Virus record (IMG/VR): IMGVR_UViG_3300036719_004687
Coordinates: 1 to 55,075 of that record
Source: a virus
Strand: one strand, 5' to 3'
Length of the DNA: 55,075 nt
The notes under the pieces are model-generated. The model searched no databases. It was not told the DNA's origin and saw only the letters and a program-made list of their open reading frames with translations. Positions 1 to 8,725 of the stretch are shown here, in pieces. Both the position numbers and the translations under genes were made by a program. Numbering within the stretch: the first letter of the stretch is position 1; every line of letters begins with the position of its first letter.

Positions 1-93
1 ACCCTTTATGGATATCATCAATATTCTGATCATAGTGTTGATTGCCCCATACTAAATGAGGAGGCAGTAAATCTTAATGACTCGGAATTACAA
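1..93 (+). CDS. 3' end of an upstream gene, truncated by the window
   Basis: Frame 1 is open from the first base to a TGA at 91-93 and gives about 30 residues ending in LNDSELQ. It overlaps the start of the HNH gene at 77 by 17 bases, a spacing like other junctions in this window. No domain can be recognised in so short a fragment. It could be a chance open frame, but its direction and overlap fit the 3' end of a real gene in the same operon. Confidence 0.4.
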
Positions 94-358
94 TGATCCT
101 CAATATAAACAATGGAGAAAATTAATAAAAACAAGAGATAAAAATACTTGTCAATGGCCCGGTTGTAAAAGCCACTATAAAATTCATGCTCATCATATTC
201 AAAAATGGGCCGATTTTCCCGGCTTAAGATACCATCCTCAAAACGGTATTTGTCTCTGCAAAATTCATCATGATCTTATAAAAGATAACGAAGAAAATTA
301 TAGTCAATTTTTTAGCACACTAATACTAAATAAACTACGAGCTTCCAATGAAAAGTAA
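77..358 (+). CDS. HNH endonuclease, packaging-module type
   Basis: A 93-residue protein with a compact HNH (beta-beta-alpha metal) nuclease fold. A CxxxxC pair (CQWPGC) is followed by the HAHH catalytic histidines, a PQNGICLC segment and a terminal KIHHDL. The two Cys pairs probably bind structural zinc, and the histidines and asparagine are the catalytic set. A GAGGAGG ribosome-binding sequence lies 12 bases upstream of the ATG. The gene overlaps the ERCC4-type nuclease by 11 bases and sits two genes ahead of the large terminase. Small HNH proteins in this position in HK97-like phages assist terminase cleavage, so a packaging role is more likely than homing. The family call is firm; the packaging role is inferred from position. 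Confidence 0.8.
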   Translation: MTRNYNDPQYKQWRKLIKTRDKNTCQWPGCKSHYKIHAHHIQKWADFPGLRYHPQNGICLCKIHHDLIKDNEENYSQFFSTLILNKLRASNEK

Positions 359-818
359 TGATCCTTTTACTATAATAGTAGATACCAGAGAGCAGATGCC
401 ATGGGAATTTGGCTTTCACAATACTGCTAAACGTAAATTAGATACTGGGGATTATAGTATAGAAGGATTTGAAAGCTTATTTACTATAGAAAGAAAAAAG
501 AGCGTTAGTGAAATTGCTAATAATATTACAGAAAGTCGATTTAAAGATGTATTAGAGCGTTTGGGAAGTATACCACATAGTTTCATGATTATGGAATTTA
601 GTTTGGATGAAATTTATCAGTTTCCTGTGGGTAGTGATGTTCCTAAGAAAATGTGGGACAAGTTGCGTATTAGTGGTAATTATATTATGAAATATTTAAT
701 AGAAGCACAATTAAACTATAATATTCATATACTATTTTGTGATGATGCCGAGAATGCTGAAAGAGTAGCTGTTAGTATTATGAAAAGAATATACGAAAAA
801 TATGGTACTAAAAAGTAA
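348..818 (+). CDS. ERCC4-domain (XPF/Mus81-like) nuclease
   Basis: A 156-residue protein made almost wholly of an ERCC4-type nuclease domain. The signatures appear in the expected order: VDTREQ near residue 12, TGDYSI near residue 34 and the IERKKS catalytic strand near residue 48, followed by a helical C-terminal half. XPF/Mus81-family nucleases cut branched or flap DNA with Asp, Glu and Lys of the GDY and ERK motifs. Here the domain stands alone without the HhH region used for dimerisation. The gene overlaps the HNH gene (11 bases) and the terminase gene (17 bases), so the three are probably co-translated. A plausible inferred job is resolving branched concatemers before packaging; a recombination or repair role is equally possible. 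Confidence 0.8.
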   Translation: MKSNDPFTIIVDTREQMPWEFGFHNTAKRKLDTGDYSIEGFESLFTIERKKSVSEIANNITESRFKDVLERLGSIPHSFMIMEFSLDEIYQFPVGSDVPKKMWDKLRISGNYIMKYLIEAQLNYNIHILFCDDAENAERVAVSIMKRIYEKYGTKK

Positions 819-2829
819 TCTACTATATGACAATGCGTGGCTAGGACTTGGAGATCTTAGTCAAATAATTATTCCGACCAATCACATGATTGGCCGAACC
901 AAAGAAGATATAGAAAATCCTGATCTTCATTTGTTAAGACTATTACGAGATCCTCATTATTTTGGAACCACAGCGAAACTATTATTTGATATTGAACTTC
1001 ATCCTATTCAAATAGCAATACTACAAGAGTTTTGGTTACGACCATTTCCTATGTTTGTGGCCTCTCGTGGTTTCGGTAAAAGTTTTCTTATGGCTATGTA
1101 TTGTACGCTTAGGTGCATACTGGTTCCTGGAACAAAGATTGTTGTGGTTGGTGCAGCTTTCCGACAGAGTAAAATCATATTCGAATATATGGAAACGTTG
1201 TGGCGTAATAGTCCCATTCTTCGTAGCATCTTTAGTGGAAACGATGATGGTCCGCGTCGAGATGTTGACAGATGCACTATGAGACTGGGCGAAAGTTGGA
1301 CAATTGCGGTTCCTATGGGCGATGGTAGTAAGATCAGAGGTTTAAGAGCACACATTATCATCGCAGACGAGTTCGCATCAATCTCACCAGATATTTATGA
1401 GACAGTAGTATCAGGGTTCGCTGCTGTAAGTGCCAGTCCTATTCAGAACGTTAAAGAGGAAGCTAAAAAAGCAGCAATGTTAGAGGCTGGATTATGGAAT
1501 GATGAATTAGAGGCAGTACAAATTAAAAAGGGTAACCAAGCTATTATTGCTGGTACCGCAGACTATAGTTTTAAGCATTTTGCCAGCTACTGGAAAAGAT
1601 ACAAAGCTATTATTAATAGCAAGGGAGATAAGCATAAACTAGAAGAAATCTTTAAGGGTGAAGTACCAGATAGTTTTAATTGGAAAGACTATAGTATTAT
1701 TCGTATTCCATACGAGTTAATTCCAAAAGGATTCATGGATGACAAACAAGTAAGTAGAGCTAAGGCTACTATTCATACTGGCATATATAATATGGAATAT
1801 GCTGCTTGTTTTACAGAAGATAGTGATGGATTCTTTAGGCGTAGTCTTATTGAGAGTTGTGTTACTAATGAATCTAGACCAATTAGTGTTAATGGAAATA
1901 ATGTTTTATTTGATGTGAGTACCAAAGGCAATCCTGATCTTCAATATATTTATGGTATTGATCCAGCGAGTGAAAAAGATAATTTTACTATAGTTATTTT
2001 AGAGTTACATAAAGATCATAGTCGTATAGTTTATGGATGGAGTACTAATAGAAATAATTTTAAAGATCGACAGAAAACAGGACTAGTAAACGAGCACGAT
2101 TTTTATGGTTTCTGTGCTAGGAAAATTCGTAATCTGATGAAAATTTTTCCTTGTACTCGTATTGGCATGGATGCTCAGGGTGGTGGTGTTGCAGTAGAAG
2201 AGGCTCTACATGATCCTGGTAAGTTAGAAGAGGGTGAAAATTTAATATGGCCAGTAATAGATATAAATAAACCAAAGGATACTGATGATCAATCTGGTTT
2301 ACATATTTTAGAATTAGTGCAATTTGCACGAGCAGATTGGACAGCACAGGCTAATCATGGTTTAAGAAAAGACTTAGAAGATAAAGTATTATTATTTCCA
2401 CGTTTTGATCAAATTACTCTAGCGTTGGCTCTGGATAGAGAAAATAAAGATATTATGACTGCTGATCTTAGTAATCTATATGATAGTGAAAGCGAATGTG
2501 TGTTAGAAATAGAAGAACTTAAGAATGAATTAACTACTATTGTTATGACACAAACTAGTACCGGACCAAATGCTCGTGATCGGTGGGATACTCCAGAAAT
2601 TAAATTACCAAATGGTAAAAAGGGTAAATTAAGAAAAGACCGATATAGCGCTTTATTAATAGCTAATATGTTAGCTCGTCAAATGAGTAGAACTTTAGAG
2701 CCAACACAATTTGATGTTATTGGTAATAATTTGGCCGATGTTGAAAAAAAAGAGGGGCAAATGTATAAAGGGCCAAGCTGGTTTACAGACAATGCAAATG
2801 CTAATATATATGGTGGAATTTATAGATAA
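802..2829 (+). CDS. terL: terminase large subunit (packaging ATPase and nuclease)
   Basis: A 675-residue DNA-packaging motor. The N-terminal ATPase has a Walker A motif SRGFGKS (residues 88-94) and a Walker B strand ending in Asp189-Glu190 (IIIADE). The C-terminal RNase H-like nuclease supplies three acidic residues: Asp387 in GIDPAS, Asp457 in GMDAQG and Asp613 in KDRYSALL. The protein cuts concatemeric DNA and pumps it into the prohead through the portal encoded next. The start overlaps the ERCC4-type gene by 17 bases with only a weak ribosome-binding sequence, so it is probably translationally coupled; the next in-frame ATG is 28 codons later and would remove conserved-looking sequence. 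No small terminase subunit is recognised in this window. Confidence 0.95.
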   Translation: MVLKSNLLYDNAWLGLGDLSQIIIPTNHMIGRTKEDIENPDLHLLRLLRDPHYFGTTAKLLFDIELHPIQIAILQEFWLRPFPMFVASRGFGKSFLMAMYCTLRCILVPGTKIVVVGAAFRQSKIIFEYMETLWRNSPILRSIFSGNDDGPRRDVDRCTMRLGESWTIAVPMGDGSKIRGLRAHIIIADEFASISPDIYETVVSGFAAVSASPIQNVKEEAKKAAMLEAGLWNDELEAVQIKKGNQAIIAGTADYSFKHFASYWKRYKAIINSKGDKHKLEEIFKGEVPDSFNWKDYSIIRIPYELIPKGFMDDKQVSRAKATIHTGIYNMEYAACFTEDSDGFFRRSLIESCVTNESRPISVNGNNVLFDVSTKGNPDLQYIYGIDPASEKDNFTIVILELHKDHSRIVYGWSTNRNNFKDRQKTGLVNEHDFYGFCARKIRNLMKIFPCTRIGMDAQGGGVAVEEALHDPGKLEEGENLIWPVIDINKPKDTDDQSGLHILELVQFARADWTAQANHGLRKDLEDKVLLFPRFDQITLALALDRENKDIMTADLSNLYDSESECVLEIEELKNELTTIVMTQTSTGPNARDRWDTPEIKLPNGKKGKLRKDRYSALLIANMLARQMSRTLEPTQFDVIGNNLADVEKKEGQMYKGPSWFTDNANANIYGGIYR

Positions 2830-2879
2830 CTAGTGTATTATTAAATTAATACTTATTACAATACTATTATAATACTATT

Positions 2880-5099
2880 ATGCCAAGAAAAAAACCTATA
2901 AAAAGCGATAATATACCGATAGCTCCTAATGTTATGCCAGATAATGCATATGTTACATGGGACGATAATGATTTAGCCAGTAAGCAAAAAGCCTTAGATG
3001 AATCATCCAGAAGCTTGGATGAATATGGCCTTTTTAGCAACAAAACTACTGCTGCAACTAGTCGCTTTAGAAACTTCATGAATCTTGATGGTCAAACATC
3101 TGGCCGTCCTGGTTTAACAAAAAGTGATTATGATTATTTTCGTCCAGACGAAGCTATTCCAACAGAAATCAAAGCTATTTTTGCTATGGCAGATCAAATC
3201 TATAATCGTGTTGGTTTAGTTAAAAACGTTATTGACCTTATGGGTGATTTTGCTAGTCAGGGTATTCGTCTTGTTCATCCCAATAAAAGAATAGAAAGAT
3301 TCTATCGTAATTGGTTTGAAAAAGTCAAAGGCGAAGAACGTAGTGAAAGATTTTTAAATCATTTATATCGTGTTGGTAATGTAGTTATTAATCGTCAAAC
3401 AGCAAAGATTAGTGTTAAAGTTGCAGAAGATATGTATAAGGCTAAAGCATCTCCTGATTTTATCGTTACTAATGATGAACCAATAGTTGAAAAAAGAGAA
3501 ATACCTTGGAAGTATACTTTTATTGATCCAAGAGTAGTTGATATTGCAGGAGCATCATTGGCATCGTTCGTAGGGAAGAAAAATTATTACATTACAATTC
3601 CAGCATCGTTAAGAAAAATTATTAATGCTCCTAAAAACGAAGCTGAAAAATCTATTATAGATCAATTACCAGCAGCTATAGTTGAAGCAGCTAAGAGTAA
3701 AAAGCCATATTTATTAGATCCAGAAAAGACATTAGTATTTCACTATAAAAAAGACGATTGGAAAACTTGGGCATTTCCCATGATCTATAGTATTATGGAC
3801 GATATTAGTATTGTTGAAAAACTAAAGCTCGCAGACCTTGCCGCTCTTGATGGTGCTATCAGTAATATTCGTATTTTTAAACTTGGTAGCTTAGAACACA
3901 AGATTGCTCCAACACAAGCTGCTGCTAGTAAACTTAGTAGTATATTACAGGCTAATGTTGGTGGCGGTACAATGGATTTAGTATGGGGTCCGGATCTTGA
4001 ATTAATTGAAAGTAAAACTAGTGTTCATCAATTCTTAGGAGAGGGTAAATATACTCCTCACTTAAATAGTATTTATGCTGGTCTTGGCATTCCTCCCACC
4101 CTAACCGGAACGTTTGGTGCTGCTGGAACAACAAATAATTTTATTAGTCTAAAAACATTAACACAAAGACTACAATATGGTCGCAAAGTCTTAATGGCAT
4201 TTTGGAAAAATGAAATTACTATGGTTCAAAAGGCGATGGGCTTTAGATTTCCAGCAAAAATTGAATTTGATAGAATGGATCTTAGTAATGAAGATGCTGA
4301 AAAGGCATTACTCGTACAATTAGCAGATAGAAATCTTATCAGCGATGAAATGCTACAGAAAGCATTTGGTTTTGATCCTGAAATTGAAAAGAGTAGACTT
4401 AATAGAGAAAGCAGAGAAAGAAATAGTGATCGTATGGTACAAAAGGCTGGTCCATTTTTTGATGGTGGTACTTTTGATAATAGTATGCGTAAGATGGCTT
4501 TACAGTTAGGGCTAGCCACTCCTAGTCAAGTAGGACTAGAACTAGAACCAAAAAAGAAAGGCGAAATGAATGCTGTTGAGGTGAAGTCAGAATTTGCTAT
4601 ACCTAAATTGCCATTTGGTGGAGGCGGAGTAAATCAAGAGTCAGCTCCTAAAGGACAACCACAACAAGGACGTCCTAAAAATTCTAAAGATAGTAAGAAA
4701 CGTAAAACTAAAGATTTTGCCCCACAAACAGGAGCATCTTTATATCTATGGTCTATTGAAGCCCAAGATAAAATTACAGATATTTTAAATCCACAATTAT
4801 TAGAATTCTATAACAAAAAAAATATGCGTAGCTTATCAAAAACTGAGTACGATGAAGCAGAAGCTACAAAAACTAAAATCTTTTTTTCTTTGGATCCATT
4901 TGCTACGATAACAGAAGAAGTAGTTTTAGCAAAACTCAATACTATCAATAGTATTGATAATAATCTAAAAGTATCTAAATACTATAATTTAATTAAGGCT
5001 ATCTCTAGTGAGATTAATAGAATCCCCACAGCCGAAGAATTAAAGTATACCAAAGCCTATTTCTATCAAACGGTGTATAACCCCACTAATGAGTCCTAA
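2880..5099 (+). CDS. portal protein
   Basis: A 739-residue protein directly after the large terminase, the usual portal position. The central 450 residues have portal-like features: an alternating strand and helix section with NVIDLMGDFASQG and YRVGNVVINR near the start, and a glycine-rich GLGIPPTLTGTFGAAGTTNN segment near residue 410 typical of portals. The last 200 residues are Lys-, Gln- and Pro-rich and then helical, longer than in most siphovirus portals. Portals form the dodecameric ring at one capsid vertex through which DNA is packaged and ejected. A 50-base AT-rich gap precedes the gene and there is no strong ribosome-binding sequence. Function rests on position, length and general pattern rather than one diagnostic motif. 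Confidence 0.85.
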   Translation: MPRKKPIKSDNIPIAPNVMPDNAYVTWDDNDLASKQKALDESSRSLDEYGLFSNKTTAATSRFRNFMNLDGQTSGRPGLTKSDYDYFRPDEAIPTEIKAIFAMADQIYNRVGLVKNVIDLMGDFASQGIRLVHPNKRIERFYRNWFEKVKGEERSERFLNHLYRVGNVVINRQTAKISVKVAEDMYKAKASPDFIVTNDEPIVEKREIPWKYTFIDPRVVDIAGASLASFVGKKNYYITIPASLRKIINAPKNEAEKSIIDQLPAAIVEAAKSKKPYLLDPEKTLVFHYKKDDWKTWAFPMIYSIMDDISIVEKLKLADLAALDGAISNIRIFKLGSLEHKIAPTQAAASKLSSILQANVGGGTMDLVWGPDLELIESKTSVHQFLGEGKYTPHLNSIYAGLGIPPTLTGTFGAAGTTNNFISLKTLTQRLQYGRKVLMAFWKNEITMVQKAMGFRFPAKIEFDRMDLSNEDAEKALLVQLADRNLISDEMLQKAFGFDPEIEKSRLNRESRERNSDRMVQKAGPFFDGGTFDNSMRKMALQLGLATPSQVGLELEPKKKGEMNAVEVKSEFAIPKLPFGGGGVNQESAPKGQPQQGRPKNSKDSKKRKTKDFAPQTGASLYLWSIEAQDKITDILNPQLLEFYNKKNMRSLSKTEYDEAEATKTKIFFSLDPFATITEEVVLAKLNTINSIDNNLKVSKYYNLIKAISSEINRIPTAEELKYTKAYFYQTVYNPTNES

Positions 5100-5116
5100 A
5101 AATAAGGGTTAATAAT

Positions 5117-6592
5117 ATGCATATTTATGAAATCGAAAAATTGGATGGTTTAACTGAGACCCTATCTGCAAAATCTTCTATTGTTTATGCTTCACTATTA
5201 GAAAAATCTGATCATGAAGTGAATAATTCACAAGTTAAACAAAACCTAAAAGCTTTAGCCGGTATCGAGGATACCGATTTATACTATACCCAGTCTATTT
5301 TAGTGACCACATCTTGGAATAAAAATGACGATATTTTTGATGCACTAGAAGTTTGGAATGCACGATCAACACCCATGCACAAACCCACTAATCTAGAACA
5401 TGACGAAAAAACTATCGTTGGTCATATTACCTCAAATTGGCCAATAAACGAAAATGGTGAGTTGATGGATGAATCTATGGAATTAAATCAATTACCAGAA
5501 AAGTTTCATATATTAACTGGATCAGTAATATACAAAGGTTTTACAGAACCTGAATTAAGAGCAAGAGCCGAAAATTTAATTGAAGAGATAGAATCTGGCG
5601 AAAAATATGTTAGCATGGAATGCTTTTTTAAGAATTTTGATTATGGATTAATTAATAAGAGTAATGGTAGTTATCATATTTTACCACGAAATGAAGAAAC
5701 AGCATTTTTAACAAAACATTTAAGAGCATATGGTGGTCAAGGAGAACATGAAAACTATAAAATAGGTAGGGTTTTACGTAATATTACATTTTCTGGTAAG
5801 GGTTTTGTTAATAGACCCGCTAACCCAGAAAGTATTATATTTACGAAAGATAATCTAAAAAATACTTCAGAATCTGCTAATATGATAAAAATTTTAAATG
5901 AAAAAAATGACGATTCCGTAGAAGAAGGTGTATTTTCAAATCAAGCCAATTTAAAGGAGACCAATATGAGTGTTGAATCCGCAACAACAACAGAAGAAGT
6001 AGTAACAGTAGCCGAAACAGAAGTTACAACAGTAACTGAAACAGAAGCCACAGACGTTGCTCCAACTGTTGAAAACGAGCAAGCCGAAGCAGCCAAAAAG
6101 ATGAAAGAAGATATGATGAAGAAAGAAGAAGAAATGAAAAAGATGAAGGCTGCCCTTGAAGTTGCTCAAGCTGAACTTAATGCTGCTAATGAAGTTTTAG
6201 CAGGCTACAAAATGAAAGAAGAAGAGATGGCCAAGAAAGAAAAGAAAATGAAGAGAATGGCCGCTCTTATCGAAAGTGGTGTTGAAGAAGAAGTTGCTAG
6301 TGCAACTATTGATAAGTTCGAAAATCTCGATGACACTGCTTTTGAAAGTATTGCCGCTCTAGTTGCTGCTGTTAAACCAGCTAAGACAGAAAAGAAAGAA
6401 GAAACTAAAGCAGAAGAAACAACAGTCAAAAGCGAAGATGTTTCGCTAGCTTTAGAAAATGTTGAGACAAATGATCAAGAAATTGATCTAAGTGTTGGTA
6501 GCGAAACAGAATCAGAAATGCAGAACACTAGAGCTGCCTTAGTTGACTTTGTTTGTATCAGACTAGGTAAAAAACTTAATAAGGGAGAGTAA
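5117..6592 (+). CDS. prohead protease with C-terminal scaffold domain
   Basis: A 491-residue protein between portal and capsid genes. Residues 1-250 look like a head maturation protease: NLEHDEKTIVGHI near residue 93, GEKYVSMECFF near residue 163 and ITFSGKGFVNRPANPES near residue 235 are the segments expected to carry the His and Ser active-site residues of phage prohead proteases. From about residue 284 the protein changes to a low-complexity, Glu/Lys/Thr-rich sequence with a long coiled coil (repeats of KKEEEMKK type), as in scaffolds. The protease would cut scaffold and capsid after assembly. A second start inside the gene is listed separately. The fused layout resembles lambda C/Nu3. The exact protease family is uncertain. 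Confidence 0.8.
   Translation: MHIYEIEKLDGLTETLSAKSSIVYASLLEKSDHEVNNSQVKQNLKALAGIEDTDLYYTQSILVTTSWNKNDDIFDALEVWNARSTPMHKPTNLEHDEKTIVGHITSNWPINENGELMDESMELNQLPEKFHILTGSVIYKGFTEPELRARAENLIEEIESGEKYVSMECFFKNFDYGLINKSNGSYHILPRNEETAFLTKHLRAYGGQGEHENYKIGRVLRNITFSGKGFVNRPANPESIIFTKDNLKNTSESANMIKILNEKNDDSVEEGVFSNQANLKETNMSVESATTTEEVVTVAETEVTTVTETEATDVAPTVENEQAEAAKKMKEDMMKKEEEMKKMKAALEVAQAELNAANEVLAGYKMKEEEMAKKEKKMKRMAALIESGVEEEVASATIDKFENLDDTAFESIAALVAAVKPAKTEKKEETKAEETTVKSEDVSLALENVETNDQEIDLSVGSETESEMQNTRAALVDFVCIRLGKKLNKGE
5953..5968 (+). promoter_or_regulatory. strong internal ribosome-binding site and in-frame ATG
   Basis: The sequence AAAGGAGA at 5953-5960 lies six bases from an ATG at 5966-5968, counted from GGAG. 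The ATG is in frame with the protease gene as codon 284. This is a better ribosome-binding site than the one before the full-length gene, and it falls exactly where the protease domain ends and the coiled coil begins. Confidence 0.75.
5966..6592 (+). CDS. capsid scaffold protein from an internal in-frame start
   Basis: This nested frame encodes the last 208 residues of the protease gene as a separate product. It opens with a Thr/Glu-rich segment, continues with a long Lys/Glu/Met-rich coiled coil (roughly residues 35-95) and ends in a basic tail. That composition is normal for phage scaffolds, which are needed in far larger numbers than the protease. A strong ribosome-binding sequence precedes the start. 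Lambda makes Nu3 scaffold from inside the C protease gene in the same way. What is seen is the ribosome-binding site, the frame and the domain boundary; separate expression is inferred. Confidence 0.65.
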   Translation: MSVESATTTEEVVTVAETEVTTVTETEATDVAPTVENEQAEAAKKMKEDMMKKEEEMKKMKAALEVAQAELNAANEVLAGYKMKEEEMAKKEKKMKRMAALIESGVEEEVASATIDKFENLDDTAFESIAALVAAVKPAKTEKKEETKAEETTVKSEDVSLALENVETNDQEIDLSVGSETESEMQNTRAALVDFVCIRLGKKLNKGE

Positions 6593-6594
6593 CA

Positions 6595-7053
6595 ATGGCT
6601 TTAAAATCAGATCGCGTTGAAGCTTACACAGATATTTCATTCTTCTGCAATGATGCATCAGCAGAGCGTGGTGTTGTTGTTGTACACAGCACTGGTGGTA
6701 GCGGCGTTGCTATGGACGATTCACTCGCCGTAGTAACAGTTTCTGCCTCACAGTCTGGTACCAAACCAGCTGGCCTATTGCTAAACGATGTTGTTAGTCT
6801 TGATCTAACAAGACAACACATTAACTGGCATCGTGATGAAGTTCAAACAGGTAGTAAAGTAACACTATTACGCCAAGGTCAAGTAACAACAAATATGGTT
6901 GTTTCTGGCGTAGCACCAACAATAGGGCAAGATGCTTATTATGGTGCAAATGGTAAACTAACCAATGTTAGCACAAACAGTGTTAAGGTTGGTCGTTTCC
7001 TAAGTGTTCTAGATGCCGATGGTTACATCAAAGTAGACATTAATATAACTTGA
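6595..7053 (+). CDS. capsid decoration or head-stabilisation protein
   Basis: A 152-residue, mostly beta-strand protein between scaffold and major capsid genes, the usual place for a capsid cementing protein. It is rich in Val, Gly, Ser and Thr, has no transmembrane segment, and has a pattern (KPAGLLLNDVV, GQDAYYGANGKLTN, VGRFLSVLDADGYIKVDI) that resembles DUF2190-type capsid-associated proteins. Such proteins bind the outside of the expanded capsid and stabilise it against DNA pressure. A GGGAGA ribosome-binding sequence precedes the ATG, which lies two bases after the scaffold stop. Codon choice is richer in C-ending and G-ending codons than in most neighbours, fitting high expression. A head fibre base is an alternative. 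Confidence 0.65.
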   Translation: MALKSDRVEAYTDISFFCNDASAERGVVVVHSTGGSGVAMDDSLAVVTVSASQSGTKPAGLLLNDVVSLDLTRQHINWHRDEVQTGSKVTLLRQGQVTTNMVVSGVAPTIGQDAYYGANGKLTNVSTNSVKVGRFLSVLDADGYIKVDINIT

Positions 7054-7067
7054 TAAGGGAGAAAAAC

Positions 7068-8084
7068 ATGGCCAATAGAAAATTTGAACCAACATCAGAA
7101 TTAACAGATCTTCTTGTTAAGTCTGGTTCTGCTCACAAAGAAGAAGCTCTTGCTGCAAATCATGAATTTGCTAAGGCTCTAGAACTTCCTCTACGTCAAG
7201 GCGTTCTTAGTGGTAATATCCTAGATGACATTTTCGAGCCAATCCAACTTGCTCAAAGTGCCACTCCAGAATTCCCATTAGATTTCCTTGCTCCTGGTAC
7301 TGAAAAAGACTTCGTGGCTTATACCATCCCAAATCATGGTTATATTCCACAGAAGCATGTTGAGGGCGATTATGTCATGGTTCCAACCTATGACATTGGC
7401 GCTAGTATCGACTATCTTCTAAAGTATGCCCGTGACGCCCGCTGGGACGTTGTTGGTCGTGCTATGGAAGTTCTCGAAGCTCAATTTGTTAAGAAGATGA
7501 ATGACGATGGTTGGCATACACTTCTTGCTGCTGGTGTTGATCGCAACATCGTAGTATATGATACCGATGCTAATGATGGTCAATTCAGCAAGAGATTAGT
7601 AAGTCTCATGAAGACTGTAATGCGTAGAAACGGTGGCGGTAACTCTGCCAGTAACAACCGTGGTATGCTCACAGATCTTTATGTTAGTCCAGAAGCTATG
7701 GAAGATATCCGTAACTGGGGTCTAGATCAGATCGACGAAGTAACTCGTCGTGAAATCTACACAGCAGCCGACGGTACTCTTAACCGTGTATTTGGTATTA
7801 ATCTTCATGATCGTGATGAGCTAGGTGAAGGTCAGCAATATCAACTATTCTATGAAAACATCCTCGGCGGTTCACTACCCGGCGATGAAACTTTCCAGAA
7901 GGTTGAACTTGTTGTTGGTCTTGATCTACGTAAGAGAGACAGCTTTATAATGCCAGTTCGCCAAGAAGTTCAAATCTTCGAAGACGATACACTACATCGT
8001 CAGAAGAGAGCAGGCTTCTACGGCTGGGCCGAGCAAGGTTTTGCTGTTCTAGACAATCGTAGAGTTCTCCTTGGTGCTCTCTAA
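7068..8084 (+). CDS. major capsid protein (HK97 fold)
   Basis: A 338-residue protein with the length, position and helix/strand pattern of a major capsid protein. A long helical segment (KYARDARWDVVGRAMEVLEA) is followed by the LYVSPEAMEDIRNW strand-helix and a C-terminal PVRQEVQIFEDD strand pair common in HK97-like capsids. The ATG at 7068 has a GGGAGA ribosome-binding sequence seven bases upstream; an in-frame TTG at 7050 would overlap the previous gene and is not used here. Codons are shifted towards CGT, GAC, ATC and AAC compared with the AT-ending codons of most neighbours, as expected for the most abundant virion protein. A strong terminator follows. No Lys/Asn crosslink residues can be assigned by eye. 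Confidence 0.88.
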   Translation: MANRKFEPTSELTDLLVKSGSAHKEEALAANHEFAKALELPLRQGVLSGNILDDIFEPIQLAQSATPEFPLDFLAPGTEKDFVAYTIPNHGYIPQKHVEGDYVMVPTYDIGASIDYLLKYARDARWDVVGRAMEVLEAQFVKKMNDDGWHTLLAAGVDRNIVVYDTDANDGQFSKRLVSLMKTVMRRNGGGNSASNNRGMLTDLYVSPEAMEDIRNWGLDQIDEVTRREIYTAADGTLNRVFGINLHDRDELGEGQQYQLFYENILGGSLPGDETFQKVELVVGLDLRKRDSFIMPVRQEVQIFEDDTLHRQKRAGFYGWAEQGFAVLDNRRVLLGAL

Positions 8085-8111
8085 GATTAATGTCTTAGTA
8101 TGACTAAAGAA

Positions 8112-8141
8112 AAGGCTGGCCTTGTGCCGGCCTTTTTTTTT
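8112..8141 (+). terminator. rho-independent terminator after the capsid gene
   Basis: A 9-bp stem (8112-8120 with 8126-8134, one G-T wobble) closes a 5-base loop and runs straight into nine T bases at 8133-8141. It lies 28 bases after the capsid stop and is one of the strongest terminators in the window. It should end or reduce transcription of the head genes before the neck and tail genes. Confidence 0.9.
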
Positions 8142-8192
8142 AGGTGTATTATACTATATGATCTAGTTTTTTCTTTTTAGAAGGATAGTAAT

Positions 8193-8717
8193 ATGGCATG
8201 GCAAGATGAAATGATAATTACTACAAGAGTTTTAATTAATGATTTAGATACTCCATATGAATTTAGTGATGATAGATTAGAGCAAATTTTAGTAGTAGCT
8301 GGTAAATATCTACAAATTGATGTGGATTTAAACTATGTCTATACGATAGATATCGTAAATAAAGAAATTACTCCGGATCCAACAAGCAATAATGATAACG
8401 TCTTTACTAGTTTAGCATGTTTAAAAGCTGCATGTATTATAGATCAAAGCAATTTAAGAACCAAAGCAGCCTTAGAGGGCATCAGAACAGCATTAGGATC
8501 AGCTAATTTAAGTTTTGGTGGATCTTTAACAGGATGGCAGTCTATTATAGATAAAGGCCCTTGTGCTTTGTATGAGCAAATAACTAGTTACTGGGATATC
8601 AAAGAGGCTACTGCTTGGGCCGCAGTATTGTCTCCATTTGTGAGTAATAAATTTGATCCAAGATATCTTAATGTTGGTCCATTTCGCAATGTGGGAAATA
8701 ATGACTTTTATTCATAG
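8193..8717 (+). CDS. head-tail connector (neck adaptor) protein, putative
   Basis: A 174-residue protein just after the capsid terminator, where phages carry the first head-completion adaptor. The N-terminal half looks helical with a MIITTRVLINDLDTPYEFSD opening. That pattern (two helices, then a SDDRLEQIL element) is typical of gp6/gp15-like connectors that dock on the portal ring. A GAAGGA ribosome-binding sequence precedes the ATG. The 108-base gap upstream holds the terminator and an AT-rich stretch (TATTATACTATATGA) that could be a weak promoter, but no -35 box is seen. Assignment rests mainly on position and the N-terminal pattern. Confidence 0.6.
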   Translation: MAWQDEMIITTRVLINDLDTPYEFSDDRLEQILVVAGKYLQIDVDLNYVYTIDIVNKEITPDPTSNNDNVFTSLACLKAACIIDQSNLRTKAALEGIRTALGSANLSFGGSLTGWQSIIDKGPCALYEQITSYWDIKEATAWAAVLSPFVSNKFDPRYLNVGPFRNVGNNDFYS

Positions 8718-8725
8718 AAATTATT

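Noticed and set aside
4226-4519. 97-codon minus-strand frame in the portal gene
   Set aside because: It is an antisense shadow with low-complexity Ser/Leu composition.
7050-7067. TTG start for the major capsid gene at 7050
   Set aside because: The ATG at 7068 has a strong GGGAGA ribosome-binding sequence and does not overlap the previous gene.
8142-8192. Promoter before the first neck gene
   Set aside because: TATACT-like boxes occur but no -35 at the right distance; AT-rich background makes chance matches common.
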